From the NCBI RefSeq assembly GCF_039993895.1, contig NZ_CP121194.1, positions 3,658,001 through 3,722,000 of the forward strand: a stretch of DNA of 64,000 nucleotides, given 5' to 3'. A program made the position numbers and the translations under genes. This DNA comes from Edaphobacter paludis (GTDB lineage Bacteria; Acidobacteriota; Terriglobia; Terriglobales; Acidobacteriaceae). The notes beneath the pieces are model-generated. The model was given only the letters and a program-made list of their open reading frames with translations, was not told where the DNA came from and made no database searches. Below, piece by piece: positions 38,887 through 49,300 of the stretch (its first letter is position 1; every line of letters starts with the position of its first letter).

Positions 38887-39132
38887 ATGAAGGCTCATGT
38901 CTATGTCACGCTGAAACGAACGGTACTGGATGCCCAGGGGCAGACAGTCGCGGATGCACTGCGGCGAATGGAATATCGCGGAATTGCTGACGTGCGGCAG
39001 GGAAAGTACTTCCTGCTGACTCTGGAAGATGGAATAGATCAGAACGCGGCGCAGGCCGAGGTGGAACGGATCGCGCGCGAGGTGCTGACCAATCCGGTAA
39101 TCGAAGAGTTTACCTTCCGGCTGGAGCCTTAA
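38887..39132 (+). CDS. purS: phosphoribosylformylglycinamidine synthase subunit PurS
   Basis: This 81-residue subunit of the three-part FGAM synthase (PurS/PurQ/PurL) is used by bacteria that lack the single long PurL. It reads AHVYVTLKRTVLDAQGQTVADALRRM and ends EVLTNPVIEEFTFRLEP, the normal pattern and length. PurQ and PurL are not in this window. The start lies almost directly after a TATAAT, which suggests a leaderless message. Confidence 0.94.
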   Translation: MKAHVYVTLKRTVLDAQGQTVADALRRMEYRGIADVRQGKYFLLTLEDGIDQNAAQAEVERIAREVLTNPVIEEFTFRLEP

Positions 39133-39218
39133 ACCCGTCGGTTTGACGGTTTTGCGTCAAAATCGATCGCGGCGGCTGGAAGCGGTTGGCGGCTGGTGCT
39201 AGGCTCAGAAGCATAGCA

Positions 39219-40331
39219 ATGGAGAACCCTTTGAGCCCTGCGTCCGTGGAGCAAGTAAAGGCGATTCAGCCTACAGGAACAGCGACAGCCGGAAGCAGAT
39301 TTGTCCGCGCATGCCTTCGTCAGCCGGTCGACCGCACCCCAGTCTGGCTTCTGCGCCAGGCCGGACGATACATGCCCGAATATATGGCGGTGCGCAAGCA
39401 CCATTCCCTATTGGACATCTGCCGCACTCCCGATATCGCCGCTGAAGTGACCATCACTGCCGCCGAACGTCTGGGTGTCGACGCCGCAATTATCTTTGCG
39501 GACCTGCTGCTTCCGTTTACACCGATGGGGTTGGATTTCGAATTCCTCGCCGGCGAGGGACCAGTAGTGCATGTGCCCGTGCGTACCGTGGAACAGGTTC
39601 GCGCTCTGCGTACCGATCGCATCGACGAGCTAAGCTATGTGGCGCGCGCGATCGAGAAAGTAACCGCTCACTTCTCTGCCCCGCGGGCGGATGGCGATCA
39701 GCTTGGCATCATCGGCTTCTGCGGCGCACCATTTACGCTGGCCAGTTACATGATCGAAGGCGGCTCTTCGCGGAATTACATCGAGACCAAAAAGCTGATG
39801 TACGGAGACGACATCGCCTGGCCGATGCTGATGGAAAAACTGGTGACAGTGCTCGTCGGTTATGCGCAGCAGCAGGTCGAGGCCGGAGCCGACGTTATTC
39901 AGATATTCGATAGCTGGGTTGGCGCCCTGGGCGTGACCGACTACCGCCGCTACTGCCTGCCCTCAGTGACGGAGCTTGTCCGGCGAATTCAGTCGCTGGG
40001 CGTTCCGGTCATTTATTTTGGCGTGGACACTGCCTCCCTGCTGTCGGCCATGAGCGAGACGAAAGCCGATGTTATCGGGCTCGACTGGCGCATTCCTCTG
40101 GACGAAGGATGGAAGGCCGTCGGTGCGGGCTGTGCCGTGCAGGGTAACCTCGACCCCATCACCCTGTTTGCCCCCCAAGATGTGCTGAAGGATCGAGTAC
40201 GCGAGGTACTGGCTGCAGCGGGCGGCCGTCCCGGACACATCTTCAACCTGGGCCATGGCATCGTACCCGGCACTCCTGTCGAAAACGTCATCAAGGTCAT
40301 CGAGTGGGTAAAGGAGTACGGAGCGCAATGA
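39219..40331 (+). CDS. hemE: uroporphyrinogen decarboxylase
   Basis: This enzyme of about 370 residues decarboxylates uroporphyrinogen III to coproporphyrinogen III. It has the signature TPVWLLRQAGRYMPEYMA, the catalytic Asp in AAIIFADLLLPFTPMG, GFCGAPFTLASYMIEGG, IQIFDSWVGALG and FNLGHGIVPGTPVENV. I start at the ATG at 39219. The frame extends to a TTG at 39186. Its stop overlaps the hemH start, so it leads the hemE-hemH-hemY run. Confidence 0.96.
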   Translation: MENPLSPASVEQVKAIQPTGTATAGSRFVRACLRQPVDRTPVWLLRQAGRYMPEYMAVRKHHSLLDICRTPDIAAEVTITAAERLGVDAAIIFADLLLPFTPMGLDFEFLAGEGPVVHVPVRTVEQVRALRTDRIDELSYVARAIEKVTAHFSAPRADGDQLGIIGFCGAPFTLASYMIEGGSSRNYIETKKLMYGDDIAWPMLMEKLVTVLVGYAQQQVEAGADVIQIFDSWVGALGVTDYRRYCLPSVTELVRRIQSLGVPVIYFGVDTASLLSAMSETKADVIGLDWRIPLDEGWKAVGAGCAVQGNLDPITLFAPQDVLKDRVREVLAAAGGRPGHIFNLGHGIVPGTPVENVIKVIEWVKEYGAQ

Positions 40332-41344
40332 TCGAAAAGACAGGCCGAAGCGCTGTTCTGCTGCTTGCGCACGGAACCCCGGACGTGCTCGGCGAGATGG
40401 CCGAATATCTCAACAAAGTGACGGGTGGGCGGGCGCTTCCGCAGGAAGTTGTGGAAGAGTTGCAGCATCGGTATCGAGAGATCGGCCTCGGCGAGACGCC
40501 GGGAACGCTGGCTCCGCCGCTGACCAGGTGGACTCTCATTCAAGCGCATCTGCTCGAGCGTGCCCTGGATCGGCTGGGGGATTCCGACACCAGAGTTTAT
40601 GTGGGAATGCGAAACTGGCATCCGTATATCGCGGAGACTGTCGCGCGGATGCGGCTCGATGGTGTAACCCACATCAAGGCGATTTGCCTCGCTCCGCAAA
40701 ACTCGCGAACAAGCGTTGGGCTCTATCGCAAAGCTGTTCTGGCCGCCTCTGCTGGGATGGAGGTGGATTTTGTCGCCGGATGGGCTGAACATCCACTGTT
40801 GGCGCAGGCATTTGCCGAACGTCTGTGGCCGGTATGGGCGCTGGCATGTGCGCAGTCGGGGCGGCGGGTTCCGGTGTTGTTTACAGCGCACAGCGTTCCC
40901 TGCCGAACGATCATGACAAGTGGAACTCCGGTTCAATCCTCTCCAGATACCTATCCGGTGGAAGCCAAGCGTACGGCGGAGCTAGTGGCCCAGCGTCTGG
41001 CCGTCGTCGGGCTTGGGAATGATGACTGGTACTTCGCCTTCCAGAGTCAGGGCGTCAGCGGCGGACCATGGATTGGCCCAACGGTAGAAGACACGCTGAA
41101 GGCCATCAAGGAAGCAGGTCATGTCGGCGTCGTGATGCAGCCGATTGGATTTCTCTGCGACCACGTCGAGATCCTGTACGACATCGACATTGCCTTTGCC
41201 GAAAAAGCGCGTGAGCTTGGCCTGAAGCTGTGGCGAGCAGAGAGCCTGAACGATTCGGACGTACTGATAAAGGCGTTGGCGGAGATCGCATCGGGCCAAT
41301 ATATCGCCGATGGCGATGAAGCAACTGTTTTAGCGCCGGTTTAG
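40328..41344 (+). CDS. hemH: ferrochelatase
   Basis: This enzyme of 338 residues inserts iron into a porphyrin to make haem or coprohaem. The ATG at 40328 overlaps the hemE stop (ATGA). It has the N-terminal LLLAHGTPDVLGEMAEYL, the active-site His in VLFTAHSVPCR, WYFAFQSQGVSGGPWIGPT, and the metal-site region IGFLCDHVEILYDIDI. The family cannot be divided into protoporphyrin and coproporphyrin users by eye. No chlorite-dismutase-like HemQ is visible in the window to settle the route. Confidence 0.93.
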   Translation: MIEKTGRSAVLLLAHGTPDVLGEMAEYLNKVTGGRALPQEVVEELQHRYREIGLGETPGTLAPPLTRWTLIQAHLLERALDRLGDSDTRVYVGMRNWHPYIAETVARMRLDGVTHIKAICLAPQNSRTSVGLYRKAVLAASAGMEVDFVAGWAEHPLLAQAFAERLWPVWALACAQSGRRVPVLFTAHSVPCRTIMTSGTPVQSSPDTYPVEAKRTAELVAQRLAVVGLGNDDWYFAFQSQGVSGGPWIGPTVEDTLKAIKEAGHVGVVMQPIGFLCDHVEILYDIDIAFAEKARELGLKLWRAESLNDSDVLIKALAEIASGQYIADGDEATVLAPV

Positions 41345-41404
41345 GCTTTCGTAGGCGGAGCGGACGCGGAGGTCTGGCTCTCCGCATTCTTATTTGGAGA
41401 CTGG

Positions 41405-42787
41405 ATGAAACGAATAGCGATCGTCGGGGGTGGCATCGCAGGGTTGACGGCCGCGTATGAGTTGTCGCGCCTGGCGAGCAGCGGAGTCGCAGTAGAAGCG
41501 ACGCTCTTCGAGGCCTCGCCGCGGCTGGGAGGGATTGTCGAAACCGTGCGCGAAGGCGGCTTCGTCATCGAGTGCGGCCCTGATGCCTGGGTGACAGAAA
41601 AACCCTGGGCTCGTGAGCTTGCAGAAGAACTCGGCCTGGGCGATGAGATCATGCCGTCTAACGATGCGACGCGGAAGACCTATGTCCTGATGGACCGCCA
41701 GCTCAAAGCGATGCCGGACGGAATGAGGATGATGGTCCCGTCCAATCTCGCTGCTCTCGACCATTCAGACTTATTCAGCGCAGAGGCCAAGCGGGCTTAC
41801 CACGATGAGGTAAATCGAGCAGCAGAACTAAAGGCCAGTCCACCCCAACAAGACGAGAGCGTTGCGGAGTTTGTGCAGCGGCATTTTGGCACCGAGGTAC
41901 TTGAAAAAATCGGCGCACCGTTGCTGCGCGGTGTCTTTGGCGGAGACGTGGCGAAGCTGAGCGTAAATGCGGTCATGGCTCCCTTCGTCGCGATGGAGCG
42001 CGAGCACGGAAGCTTGATCTCCGCGATGCAGATTCGTGCCGCTGCAAAAGAAAGCAATGAGGATGCAGTATTCACCACGCTCCAGAGTGGATTGGGAACG
42101 CTCGTGGATCGTATGATCGCAGCTATTCCGAAGGCTTGGATTCACCTGGGAACCGCAATCCATTCCATCGCGCGCGACGGCGATAGCTGGAACGTAAAGA
42201 CGTCCAGTACTCAGGAAGCATTCGATGCCATCCTTATAGCTGCGCCCGTACATGTAGCGCGCACGCTGCTACAGCCGACCGATGCGCGTGCCGCAGAACT
42301 CATGGAGATGGATGCAAGCTCCGCAGTCATCGTAGCCTTTGGATTTCCAGAAGCTACAGAGTTTTCCACTCCCCCGGGCTTCGGCTTTCTTGTGCCCCAG
42401 GATTCCGGGAGCCGCCTGCTGGCGTGTACCTTCGTGGATCAAAAGTTTGCAAGCCGCGTGCCGAAGAATGGGAAGCTGGTTCGCGCCTTCTTCGGCGGAG
42501 ACGCCGCCGAGCGCTTGATGCGCTGCGGAAATGATGAAGTTGCCTCCGTGGCGCGGCTCGAACTGGCACCTATCCTCGGCCCACTGCCTGAACCGCAGGT
42601 CACTGTGGTCCGGCGTTGGCCAAAGAGCCTTCCGCAGTACGCCGTCGGCCATATCGAGCGGATGAAGGAACTGGATGAGCGGCTGCTGAAGATCCCTGGA
42701 TTATCGTTGCTGGGCAATGGATATCGCGGCGTCGGGCTACCCGATTTAATCAGAGACGCTCGGACTGCTGCGCGCCAGATCGCATAA
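41405..42787 (+). CDS. hemY: protoporphyrinogen/coproporphyrinogen III oxidase (HemY/HemG FAD type)
   Basis: This 460-residue FAD enzyme oxidises protoporphyrinogen IX or coproporphyrinogen III. The N-terminus is a Rossmann dinucleotide motif, AIVGGGIAGLTAAYELSR, followed by ASPRLGGIVETVREGGFVIE and GPDAWVTEKPWARELAEELG. The C-terminal LPQYAVGHIERMKELDERL and LLGNGYRGVGLPDLIRDARTA complete the family pattern. It follows hemH by 60 bases on the same strand. The substrate (copro- or proto-) remains open. Confidence 0.93.
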   Translation: MKRIAIVGGGIAGLTAAYELSRLASSGVAVEATLFEASPRLGGIVETVREGGFVIECGPDAWVTEKPWARELAEELGLGDEIMPSNDATRKTYVLMDRQLKAMPDGMRMMVPSNLAALDHSDLFSAEAKRAYHDEVNRAAELKASPPQQDESVAEFVQRHFGTEVLEKIGAPLLRGVFGGDVAKLSVNAVMAPFVAMEREHGSLISAMQIRAAAKESNEDAVFTTLQSGLGTLVDRMIAAIPKAWIHLGTAIHSIARDGDSWNVKTSSTQEAFDAILIAAPVHVARTLLQPTDARAAELMEMDASSAVIVAFGFPEATEFSTPPGFGFLVPQDSGSRLLACTFVDQKFASRVPKNGKLVRAFFGGDAAERLMRCGNDEVASVARLELAPILGPLPEPQVTVVRRWPKSLPQYAVGHIERMKELDERLLKIPGLSLLGNGYRGVGLPDLIRDARTAARQIA

Positions 42788-42824
42788 CCGGAGCGCATAA
42801 CCCGTCGCATAAAAGGAGCAACCG

Positions 42825-43403
42825 ATGAGCATCGCAACAACCCATGGTGATAGCGGACAGACGGGTCTGGCCGGCGGGGTACGCGTCTCCAAAGCAGACC
42901 TGCGTGTAGAGGCTTACGGCTCCGTCGATGAGTTGAATACGGTGCTCGGCTTCGCCCGCAGCATCTGCCACCACAAGGAAATCTGTGCCTGGACCGAAGA
43001 TATTCAGCGGACGCTCTTCCGTGTGGGGGGTGCGCTCGCTACGCCTCCCGAGAACCGGAAGAATGCTCCTGTCATCTCACTCGACGATGTCGATGCGCTG
43101 ACAAAACTCGTTCATCAGATCGAAGCAACCGAAGGCATCCTCTCCGATTGGTCGCTGCCCGGAGCGCACACTGAATCGGCAGCCTACGAAATTGCTCGCA
43201 CCGTGTGCCGCCGCGCCGAGCGCAACGCCGTCCGGCTCGCGGAGAGCGGCGTGGAGGTCGCGCCTGAGATCATCGCCTACCTCAACCGGCTCTCCGACCT
43301 CATCTGGCTCTTCGGTCGGTTGATCGAATTAACCGCCGGCATCGACGCTCGCCTCCGCACCGGTGAGACCGAGGGGCCCCAATGGTCTCGCGCATGGAAA
43401 TAA
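42825..43403 (+). CDS. PduO-type cob(I)alamin adenosyltransferase
   Basis: This 192-residue protein forms adenosylcobalamin from ATP and cob(I)alamin. The PduO (not CobA) fold is shown by GDSGQTGLAGGVRVSKADLRVEAYGSVDELN, the Arg-rich TVCRRAERNAVRLAE and LNRLSDLIWLFGRLIEL. It is 37 bases downstream of hemY in the same direction, so it probably shares that transcript. It links haem-type genes with cobalamin use, although no other cobalamin gene is seen here. Confidence 0.93.
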   Translation: MSIATTHGDSGQTGLAGGVRVSKADLRVEAYGSVDELNTVLGFARSICHHKEICAWTEDIQRTLFRVGGALATPPENRKNAPVISLDDVDALTKLVHQIEATEGILSDWSLPGAHTESAAYEIARTVCRRAERNAVRLAESGVEVAPEIIAYLNRLSDLIWLFGRLIELTAGIDARLRTGETEGPQWSRAWK

Positions 43404-43450
43404 GAAAATAAGGTTCCCGGTTTATCATCCGTCTGCGGCCGCCTGCCATA

Positions 43451-45016
43451 ATGGCTTTCATGACACTATTTTCCTCTGGATGTCCGAAGCCGAATCTGCA
43501 ACAAAATTCCTCCTGCTTACCTGCCCGGCTTGTGACCCTTGCCGTCATAATCTTTCTCATCGCCGGCGGAGCTTCCTCCACCTGCTTCGCGCAGAAGAGT
43601 TCTTCCGACCTGGATCTGCACGGGACCATCACCTATGCCAATCGCCAGACCTACGTTGAGGTTCCGTTTGAAGTACCCAAAGATGTAACTCGCGTGACAG
43701 TGAAGTTCTCTTATACCGAGCGCGATAAGCACACCGCCATCGACCTGGGCATGTTCGACGGCGAACACTTTCGCGGATGGAGTGGAGGCAATAAGTCGAC
43801 CTTTACCGTCTCCGCCACCGACGCAACCCCATCCTATCTTCCCGGTCCTATACGTCCAGGAAAGTGGAAGTTGATACTGGGAGTTCCCAGCATCAGAGAA
43901 GGCGTGCGTTCCGAGTACGAAGCGAAGATCCATTTCTCGCGCGCCGGAGACAGGCCAGCCGTTTCCACCTTTAGCGAGGCTCCTTTGCGTAGCGGCCCAG
44001 CATGGTATCGCGGCGACCTGCACATGCACGACGCACACAGCGACGGCTCATGCCTCAGCCAGTCCGGCAAGAAAGTTCCCTGCCCTCTCTATAAGACCGT
44101 CGAGACCGCAGCGGACCGGGGCCTCGACTTCATCGCCATCAGCGACCACAACACCATCTCGCAGTATGACGATATGCGCGAGCTACAACCCTACTTCGAT
44201 CGTCTGCTCCTGATCCCCGGACGCGAGATCACTACTTTCCAGGGACACGCCAACGTATTCGGGCCCACGGACTTCATCGATTTTCGTTTGACCAGTCCGC
44301 ACGTCCCCAACTTCAATCGTCTACTTGACGAAGTTCAAAGCCTGCACGGCATACTTTCCATCAACCATCCCGGCATCCCGTCCGGCGAATCCTGTATGGG
44401 CTGTGGCTGGACAGTTCCCGATACTGACTTCAGCAGAGTAACTGCCATTGAAGTGATCAACGGAGGGGCCGCAGGCGGGCCGCACTCCGGAATCCCGCTA
44501 TGGCAGCAGCAGTTGAACAATGGCTTTCGACTTACTGCGCTCGGTGGCAGCGACAATCACAACGCAGATATCAAAGCTCAAACTTCTTCAGCCATCGGTC
44601 ATCCCACAACAGTGATCTATGCGGATAACTTATCCGAGAACGCCATCCTCGATGCGATTCGCGCGGGACACGTCTTTGTCGATGCTGAGGGTTCAAAAGA
44701 TCGGATCATCGAATTCACAGCGAAGACGACCACGGGCGCGGCATCCATGGGAGATGAAATTCAATCTCCCGCAGGCCAGCAAGTACACTTCACGCTCAAG
44801 ATGATCGCGCTCGCTGGCGACCACCCGGAGGTTATTCTGGATGGCCAGCCAAGCACGTTACTGGATGCCTCAGCAATAAAGCAGAGCGAAGAAACAAGAG
44901 ATTTCGACTATCAAAGCGATGGAAAGAGACATTGGCTCCGTGTGAACATCCGGTCACAGAGTGGTGCTCTTCTCATTGTGGGAAATCCTGTTTACTTGAA
45001 TTTCGCCAAACGATAA
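43451..45016 (+). CDS. exported CehA/McbA-like PHP-domain metallohydrolase
   Basis: This 521-residue protein has an N-terminal hydrophobic signal (VTLAVIIFLIAGGASSTCFA). A beta-rich domain (about residues 50-180) is followed by a PHP phosphoesterase/amidohydrolase-type barrel: WYRGDLHMHDAHSDGSC with the metal-binding His/Asp set, FIAISDHNTISQYDD, LIPGREITTFQGHANV and LSINHPGIPSGE, then LGGSDNHNADIK. The CehA/McbA branch hydrolyses aryl esters such as carbaryl in some members, but the natural substrate is unknown. It is the last gene before the convergent PI-PLC-like gene. Confidence 0.85.
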   Translation: MAFMTLFSSGCPKPNLQQNSSCLPARLVTLAVIIFLIAGGASSTCFAQKSSSDLDLHGTITYANRQTYVEVPFEVPKDVTRVTVKFSYTERDKHTAIDLGMFDGEHFRGWSGGNKSTFTVSATDATPSYLPGPIRPGKWKLILGVPSIREGVRSEYEAKIHFSRAGDRPAVSTFSEAPLRSGPAWYRGDLHMHDAHSDGSCLSQSGKKVPCPLYKTVETAADRGLDFIAISDHNTISQYDDMRELQPYFDRLLLIPGREITTFQGHANVFGPTDFIDFRLTSPHVPNFNRLLDEVQSLHGILSINHPGIPSGESCMGCGWTVPDTDFSRVTAIEVINGGAAGGPHSGIPLWQQQLNNGFRLTALGGSDNHNADIKAQTSSAIGHPTTVIYADNLSENAILDAIRAGHVFVDAEGSKDRIIEFTAKTTTGAASMGDEIQSPAGQQVHFTLKMIALAGDHPEVILDGQPSTLLDASAIKQSEETRDFDYQSDGKRHWLRVNIRSQSGALLIVGNPVYLNFAKR

Positions 45017-45022
45017 TAGCAA

Positions 45023-45052
45023 GCCTCCTGTCAGCGTGCGCTGATAGGAGGC
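45023..45052. terminator. bidirectional hairpin between PHP and PI-PLC-like genes
   Basis: A 13-bp stem with one G-U pair (45023-45035 with 45040-45052) and a GTGC loop lies six bases past the PHP gene stop. It overlaps the last codons of the PI-PLC-like gene. Confidence 0.6.
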
Positions 45053-46185
45053 GCCAACAATTTATCCACGCAGCCAGCAGGTTTTGTCACGGGGTTGCAT
45101 CTCGCTACAAGGCCATTGGGAAGCTCAACAACATACTTCGTCCACCGCGAAGGCTCCGACGCCGGATAGTCCGTGCTGATCATCTGCGCGCCACTTGAAA
45201 GCGCAAGATCGCGTCTCGTCGTATCATCCGTGCGCGCCTGATCCGTGCTCTCATCCGAACGCGTCCGCACAAGATAGCCCTGCTTCACGAGCGCATCAAT
45301 CTCTGCAAGAGAACCGTCATTTTCTTCCGTGAACGCCGCATCGGGAGCGCCCGGCTCAGCATTCGTAAAGAGCACTCGCCCACGCAGCGATGGATGCCCT
45401 TCGGTATAGATAGGTTCCACATGTCTCTGGTCCATCAGAAAGATGACCTTGCCGCGAGCCTCGGCCAGAGTTGGCCATTTGCCTGCGTGCACAGCTTCTA
45501 CCAGAGTTGCCGAATTGCCCCGCACATCATCCGGCGTAATCATCTCCTTCGGCTTGAAGACCGATCGGATCTCCTTATCCAGGGCATCGAACACAGGCGC
45601 AGTAAATGGCTCCGGAGTCGTTGACGTTGGAAGCTCAGGCTTTCCTTCTTTCGTCTCAATCAAAATAAAAATTGGAAGATGCTGAGGATGTTGCTTCGAC
45701 CAGCTACGAACATCAGTAAGGCAGGCAATCAGCGTCATACAGGTGCTGCGCACATCGATATCCTGCACGTGCAGCACCTTGAATCCGGGCTTGTCCATCA
45801 CATGATGAGGATCGAACTCCGGGTCCGCCGGCAATCCCGCCTTTGCCACCATGTTCAGAATTGCCGGATGCGCGTAGCGGCCTCCCTTGGTATCGGCGTA
45901 TACGTCGATCTCTATCTGCCGCACCCCGCCCGATAGTTGATCGGCCAGCGGAGCATGCTGATAGTCGAGGCCGTGTAGTCCCTTGGGATTCTTCATCTCC
46001 ATCAGCTTTCTTGCGCTCGGCGGAAAGCCCGCGTGATAGCTGTTATGCGAACCAATCACCTGAATCTCATTCACGTGGACTCGCTGGTCCTGCTGGGCTG
46101 CCGTCATTTGCTGTGCCAACGCTGATCCACCCATGGCGAAAAGCGCCAAGGCTAAGGAGATTCCGGTTACCTTACTGATGGTCAT
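45031..46185 (-). CDS. exported calcium-dependent phosphoinositide phospholipase C-like protein
   Basis: This protein of about 384 residues (ATG at 46185; an in-frame ATG six codons earlier is less likely) starts with a signal peptide (VTGISLALALFAMGGSALAQ). It has the phosphodiesterase signature of the PI-PLC superfamily: VNEIQVIGSHNSYHAGFP with the catalytic His, LSGGVRQIEIDVYAD, the second His region FKVLHVQDIDV, LPIFILIETKEG and KVIFLMDQRHVEPIY. The pattern fits the Ca2+-dependent PLC1-like group of secreted bacterial enzymes. It should cleave inositol phospholipid or glycosylphosphoinositide outside the cytoplasm. Together with the downstream inositol genes, this makes an inositol substrate plausible. 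Confidence 0.82.
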   Translation of the reverse strand: MTISKVTGISLALALFAMGGSALAQQMTAAQQDQRVHVNEIQVIGSHNSYHAGFPPSARKLMEMKNPKGLHGLDYQHAPLADQLSGGVRQIEIDVYADTKGGRYAHPAILNMVAKAGLPADPEFDPHHVMDKPGFKVLHVQDIDVRSTCMTLIACLTDVRSWSKQHPQHLPIFILIETKEGKPELPTSTTPEPFTAPVFDALDKEIRSVFKPKEMITPDDVRGNSATLVEAVHAGKWPTLAEARGKVIFLMDQRHVEPIYTEGHPSLRGRVLFTNAEPGAPDAAFTEENDGSLAEIDALVKQGYLVRTRSDESTDQARTDDTTRRDLALSSGAQMISTDYPASEPSRWTKYVVELPNGLVARCNPVTKPAGCVDKLLAPPISAR

Positions 46186-46259
46186 AATTGTCCCGTGTTC
46201 CAATCTGAATTTTATTGTTCAACGAGCCCAGCCTATCGCTGAGGCGGATTGAAACAACC

Positions 46260-46293
46260 ACACGGCGCTGATCGAGAGGACTCAGCGCCGTGT
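46260..46293 (-). terminator. strong hairpin after the TonB-dependent receptor gene
   Basis: ACACGGCGCTGA (46260-46271) and TCAGCGCCGTGT (46282-46293) form a perfect 12-bp stem with a 10-base loop. A further CAAC/GTTG pairs outside one mismatch. It lies 42 bases past the minus-strand receptor stop. No long T-run follows. Confidence 0.6.
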
Positions 46294-46334
46294 AGTTGCC
46301 GTACTTGGGTAACTTCGACGCGTCTTGAGCTCCA

Positions 46335-49300
46335 CTAAAAGATAATCTTAGCGGCTAACTGTAGCTGACGCGCAGGAAAGGCAGACGTGATGGAACCATA
46401 GGTCGAATTACTGACATTCCCGTCCGGCGCCTGGTAGTTGACCTTGTTGAGAACGTTGAACGCCTCAGCACGGAAGTCAAAGGTTGAACCCTCTCTCCAG
46501 AGCGGAAACGCTTTATGCAGGCCGAGGTCCGCCTGATAGAAAGCCGGCGACATCACCATATTGCGTTGCGCATTGCCGAAAGGATTACCCGTAGTAGGAA
46601 CATAAGCGCCAGCAACTCCCGGCCCGGTCGACTTCAACAGGTAGCCCGTAAGAGCGGTCTTTGTCTTCGTACGATTCGATGATGGAGCTACCGGATTTCC
46701 GATCACATTCGGCCTATATGTATAAAGATCGGTCACATTCGTGCCAGTTGATGTGCTGTTGGAGTAATTGAGATTCGTCGGAAGACCACTGGTCATGCTG
46801 TTGATAAGAGTTACCTGCCACCCACCCAGCAGGGCGTCCATCAAATACGAGGAACTGCCCCCGAAGTGACGGCCGCGTCCATACGGCAGATCGTAGATGA
46901 CGGCAGTGGTGTTATTCAGCGGCTGGTCATAGTTCGACCGGCCATAATCGCTGCTTGGATTGGCAAAGTTCACACGCGAGTTATCGCCGTTGCTCGTCTC
47001 CAGGTGCCCGGCGGACAAGTCAAAGGTGCGACCCCACGTAAAGGAGTTCAGAAGATACAAACCATTGCCGTAGCGCTTCTCGACCTTGAACTGCAACGCG
47101 TTGTAGTTCGAGGTTCCCCCGCCGTACGCAATCTCGATATCGCCAAAGGTTGAGACAGGACGCCGAGACGCCAGGGAAGCTTTGCAGTTCGTCGCCAATG
47201 CTTGAGTGCATATTGATGCCTGGTTGTAGTCTGCAAGAATCTGAAGATGTCTGCCTGCGTTGCCGACATATGCCACATCCATTACAACTTGGCCAGGAAG
47301 CTGATGCTGTATCGAAAGATGGTAGCTCTGCACATATCCGGTCTTGGTGTTCTTCGGTATGTAGCGCGACGTCACCAACGCCGGATTGAATGCAGAAGGA
47401 GCAGTCAGGTTGACCGAATAGCCTTGCTGCGTCTGCCGGAAGCATTTCGTCTGGTCCTGCGTGTCATTCTGGCAGAGCGTTGTCGGGCTCGGCGCAAAGT
47501 TGTTGATCGTTGCGTTCACAACATTAGGACCATTGTAAGTGAGGTTGTTCTCTCCGCCCGCGCGATTGAACTGCGTATAGCTGATTCCATAGCCTGAACG
47601 AATGACCGTATTCGGTGTCGCACTATAGGAGAGTCCGAAACGCGGCCCAACGTTAGTTAACGGCATGTTGACGAGAGCACGGTTGTAAATCGAACCGTCC
47701 TTTGCCTGAATCAACGATTTGGTCGTCGGATCGAAGTTAGCCAGCTTGTTGTGCGCTTCATACTGCGGGGTCGCCAGTTCGTAACGCACGCCCGCGTTGA
47801 TCGTCAGGTTCGGCATCAGCTTGATGTCGTCCTGAAAGTACATGAAGTTCATCCGCTGACGCACAGAGGCGATAAAGAAGTTAGTAAGTGAATAAGAGCT
47901 GCGGTTCCCTAATAGAAAGTCCGCGAGGTTGTGCGCTTCCTGTAGTTGGCCAAAGGCGTCCGCTGGAGTGTTTGGAGCAGTGGAATACTGTCCAGCGTAA
48001 TTATCCTGTCCATAGCTCGGGTTGTAGTCATTGATCTGTGTGTTGATCGCCTGGTACTCATAGCCGAGCTTCATCGATTGCTTGCCGTGGACCAGCGTGT
48101 AGTTCACCTTCGGGTTCAGAACAGAAGGGTTCTGGAACTGAGGACTCGCCGACTGGGTTCCGAACTGCGAGAACCCTGTAACGCTCTGCGCATTCAGGCT
48201 GCGCACGATAATAGGATCGGTCGGAATTCCATCCGTGATTCCATTCGCCGTCAGCAGGCTTGGGTTGCCAAGGCCATAGGGCGACTTACCGCCTTCGTTG
48301 TGGCCGATGCCAATGCGGAAATCCAATAGCGACGCCGGTGTAACCACCCATGTCGTACCAAGAGCAATCTGGCGATTGTAGAGATGGACATTGGCATTTG
48401 CATTGCCACCAGCTGCTCCGCCAAACGTCGGCGGATCGAAGATGGCCGTCTGATGCTGGCTGTATACGCCAAAGATACTGAGTTTCTGGTTAAAGGTATG
48501 GTCGATACGAATATCGCCCTTGTCATCATTAATGGTGCCGCGAGGAAATGCAGAGAAGTTATTGGCATACGCCGCGGCAGTATTCAGCGTAGCCCCATTG
48601 TTTGCCTGCGGCAGCGCCGCCATCACAGCCCGCGCGAATGGCGTCTGATCTGCCGTAGGAATAACTCCGTCGGCATAGACCTTTCCAGTAATCGGATTCT
48701 GCAAAGGAATAGGTGAGGTCGAACCGTTGGCATTGTGCAGCAGGAAGGTGCCAACGCGCTGCTCCGTCGTCGGCAAGGTCGCAGTTCCGTACGAGAGCGC
48801 AATTTGACGAACGCCTTCATAGTCCATAAAGAAGAACGTGTGGTCGCGCCAGATTGGGCCTCCGAAGGTGCCACCAAATTGATTGCGGATGAAGCTGGGC
48901 TTCACTCCCGAGGCAGGCGCGAACGGCCCAATGGCATTGAATACAGTATTGCGGTTATAGTCCCAGGCGCGCCCATGAAACTGATTCGTTCCGCGGCGAA
49001 TACTTGCGTTAATCACCGCACCGGATGCCCGACCATACTCCGCGCTGTAGTTGTCCGTCTCCAGCCGAAACTCCGAGACCGCATCCGGCGATGGAGGAAT
49101 ATTTTCGTTCGCAAATCCCTGGTTCGACGTCCCGTAAGAGTTGTTGTCCAAACCATCCAGCAGGAAGTTGTTGAACGCGCTTCGCTGCCCATTCACGTTG
49201 AACGATGCTTCGCGGCTTGTCGTGGACTGGTTCTCCAGAAACGACTTCCGCACACCCGGAGCAAGCAGCGCAAGATCGGCATACGACCGGCCGTTGAGTG

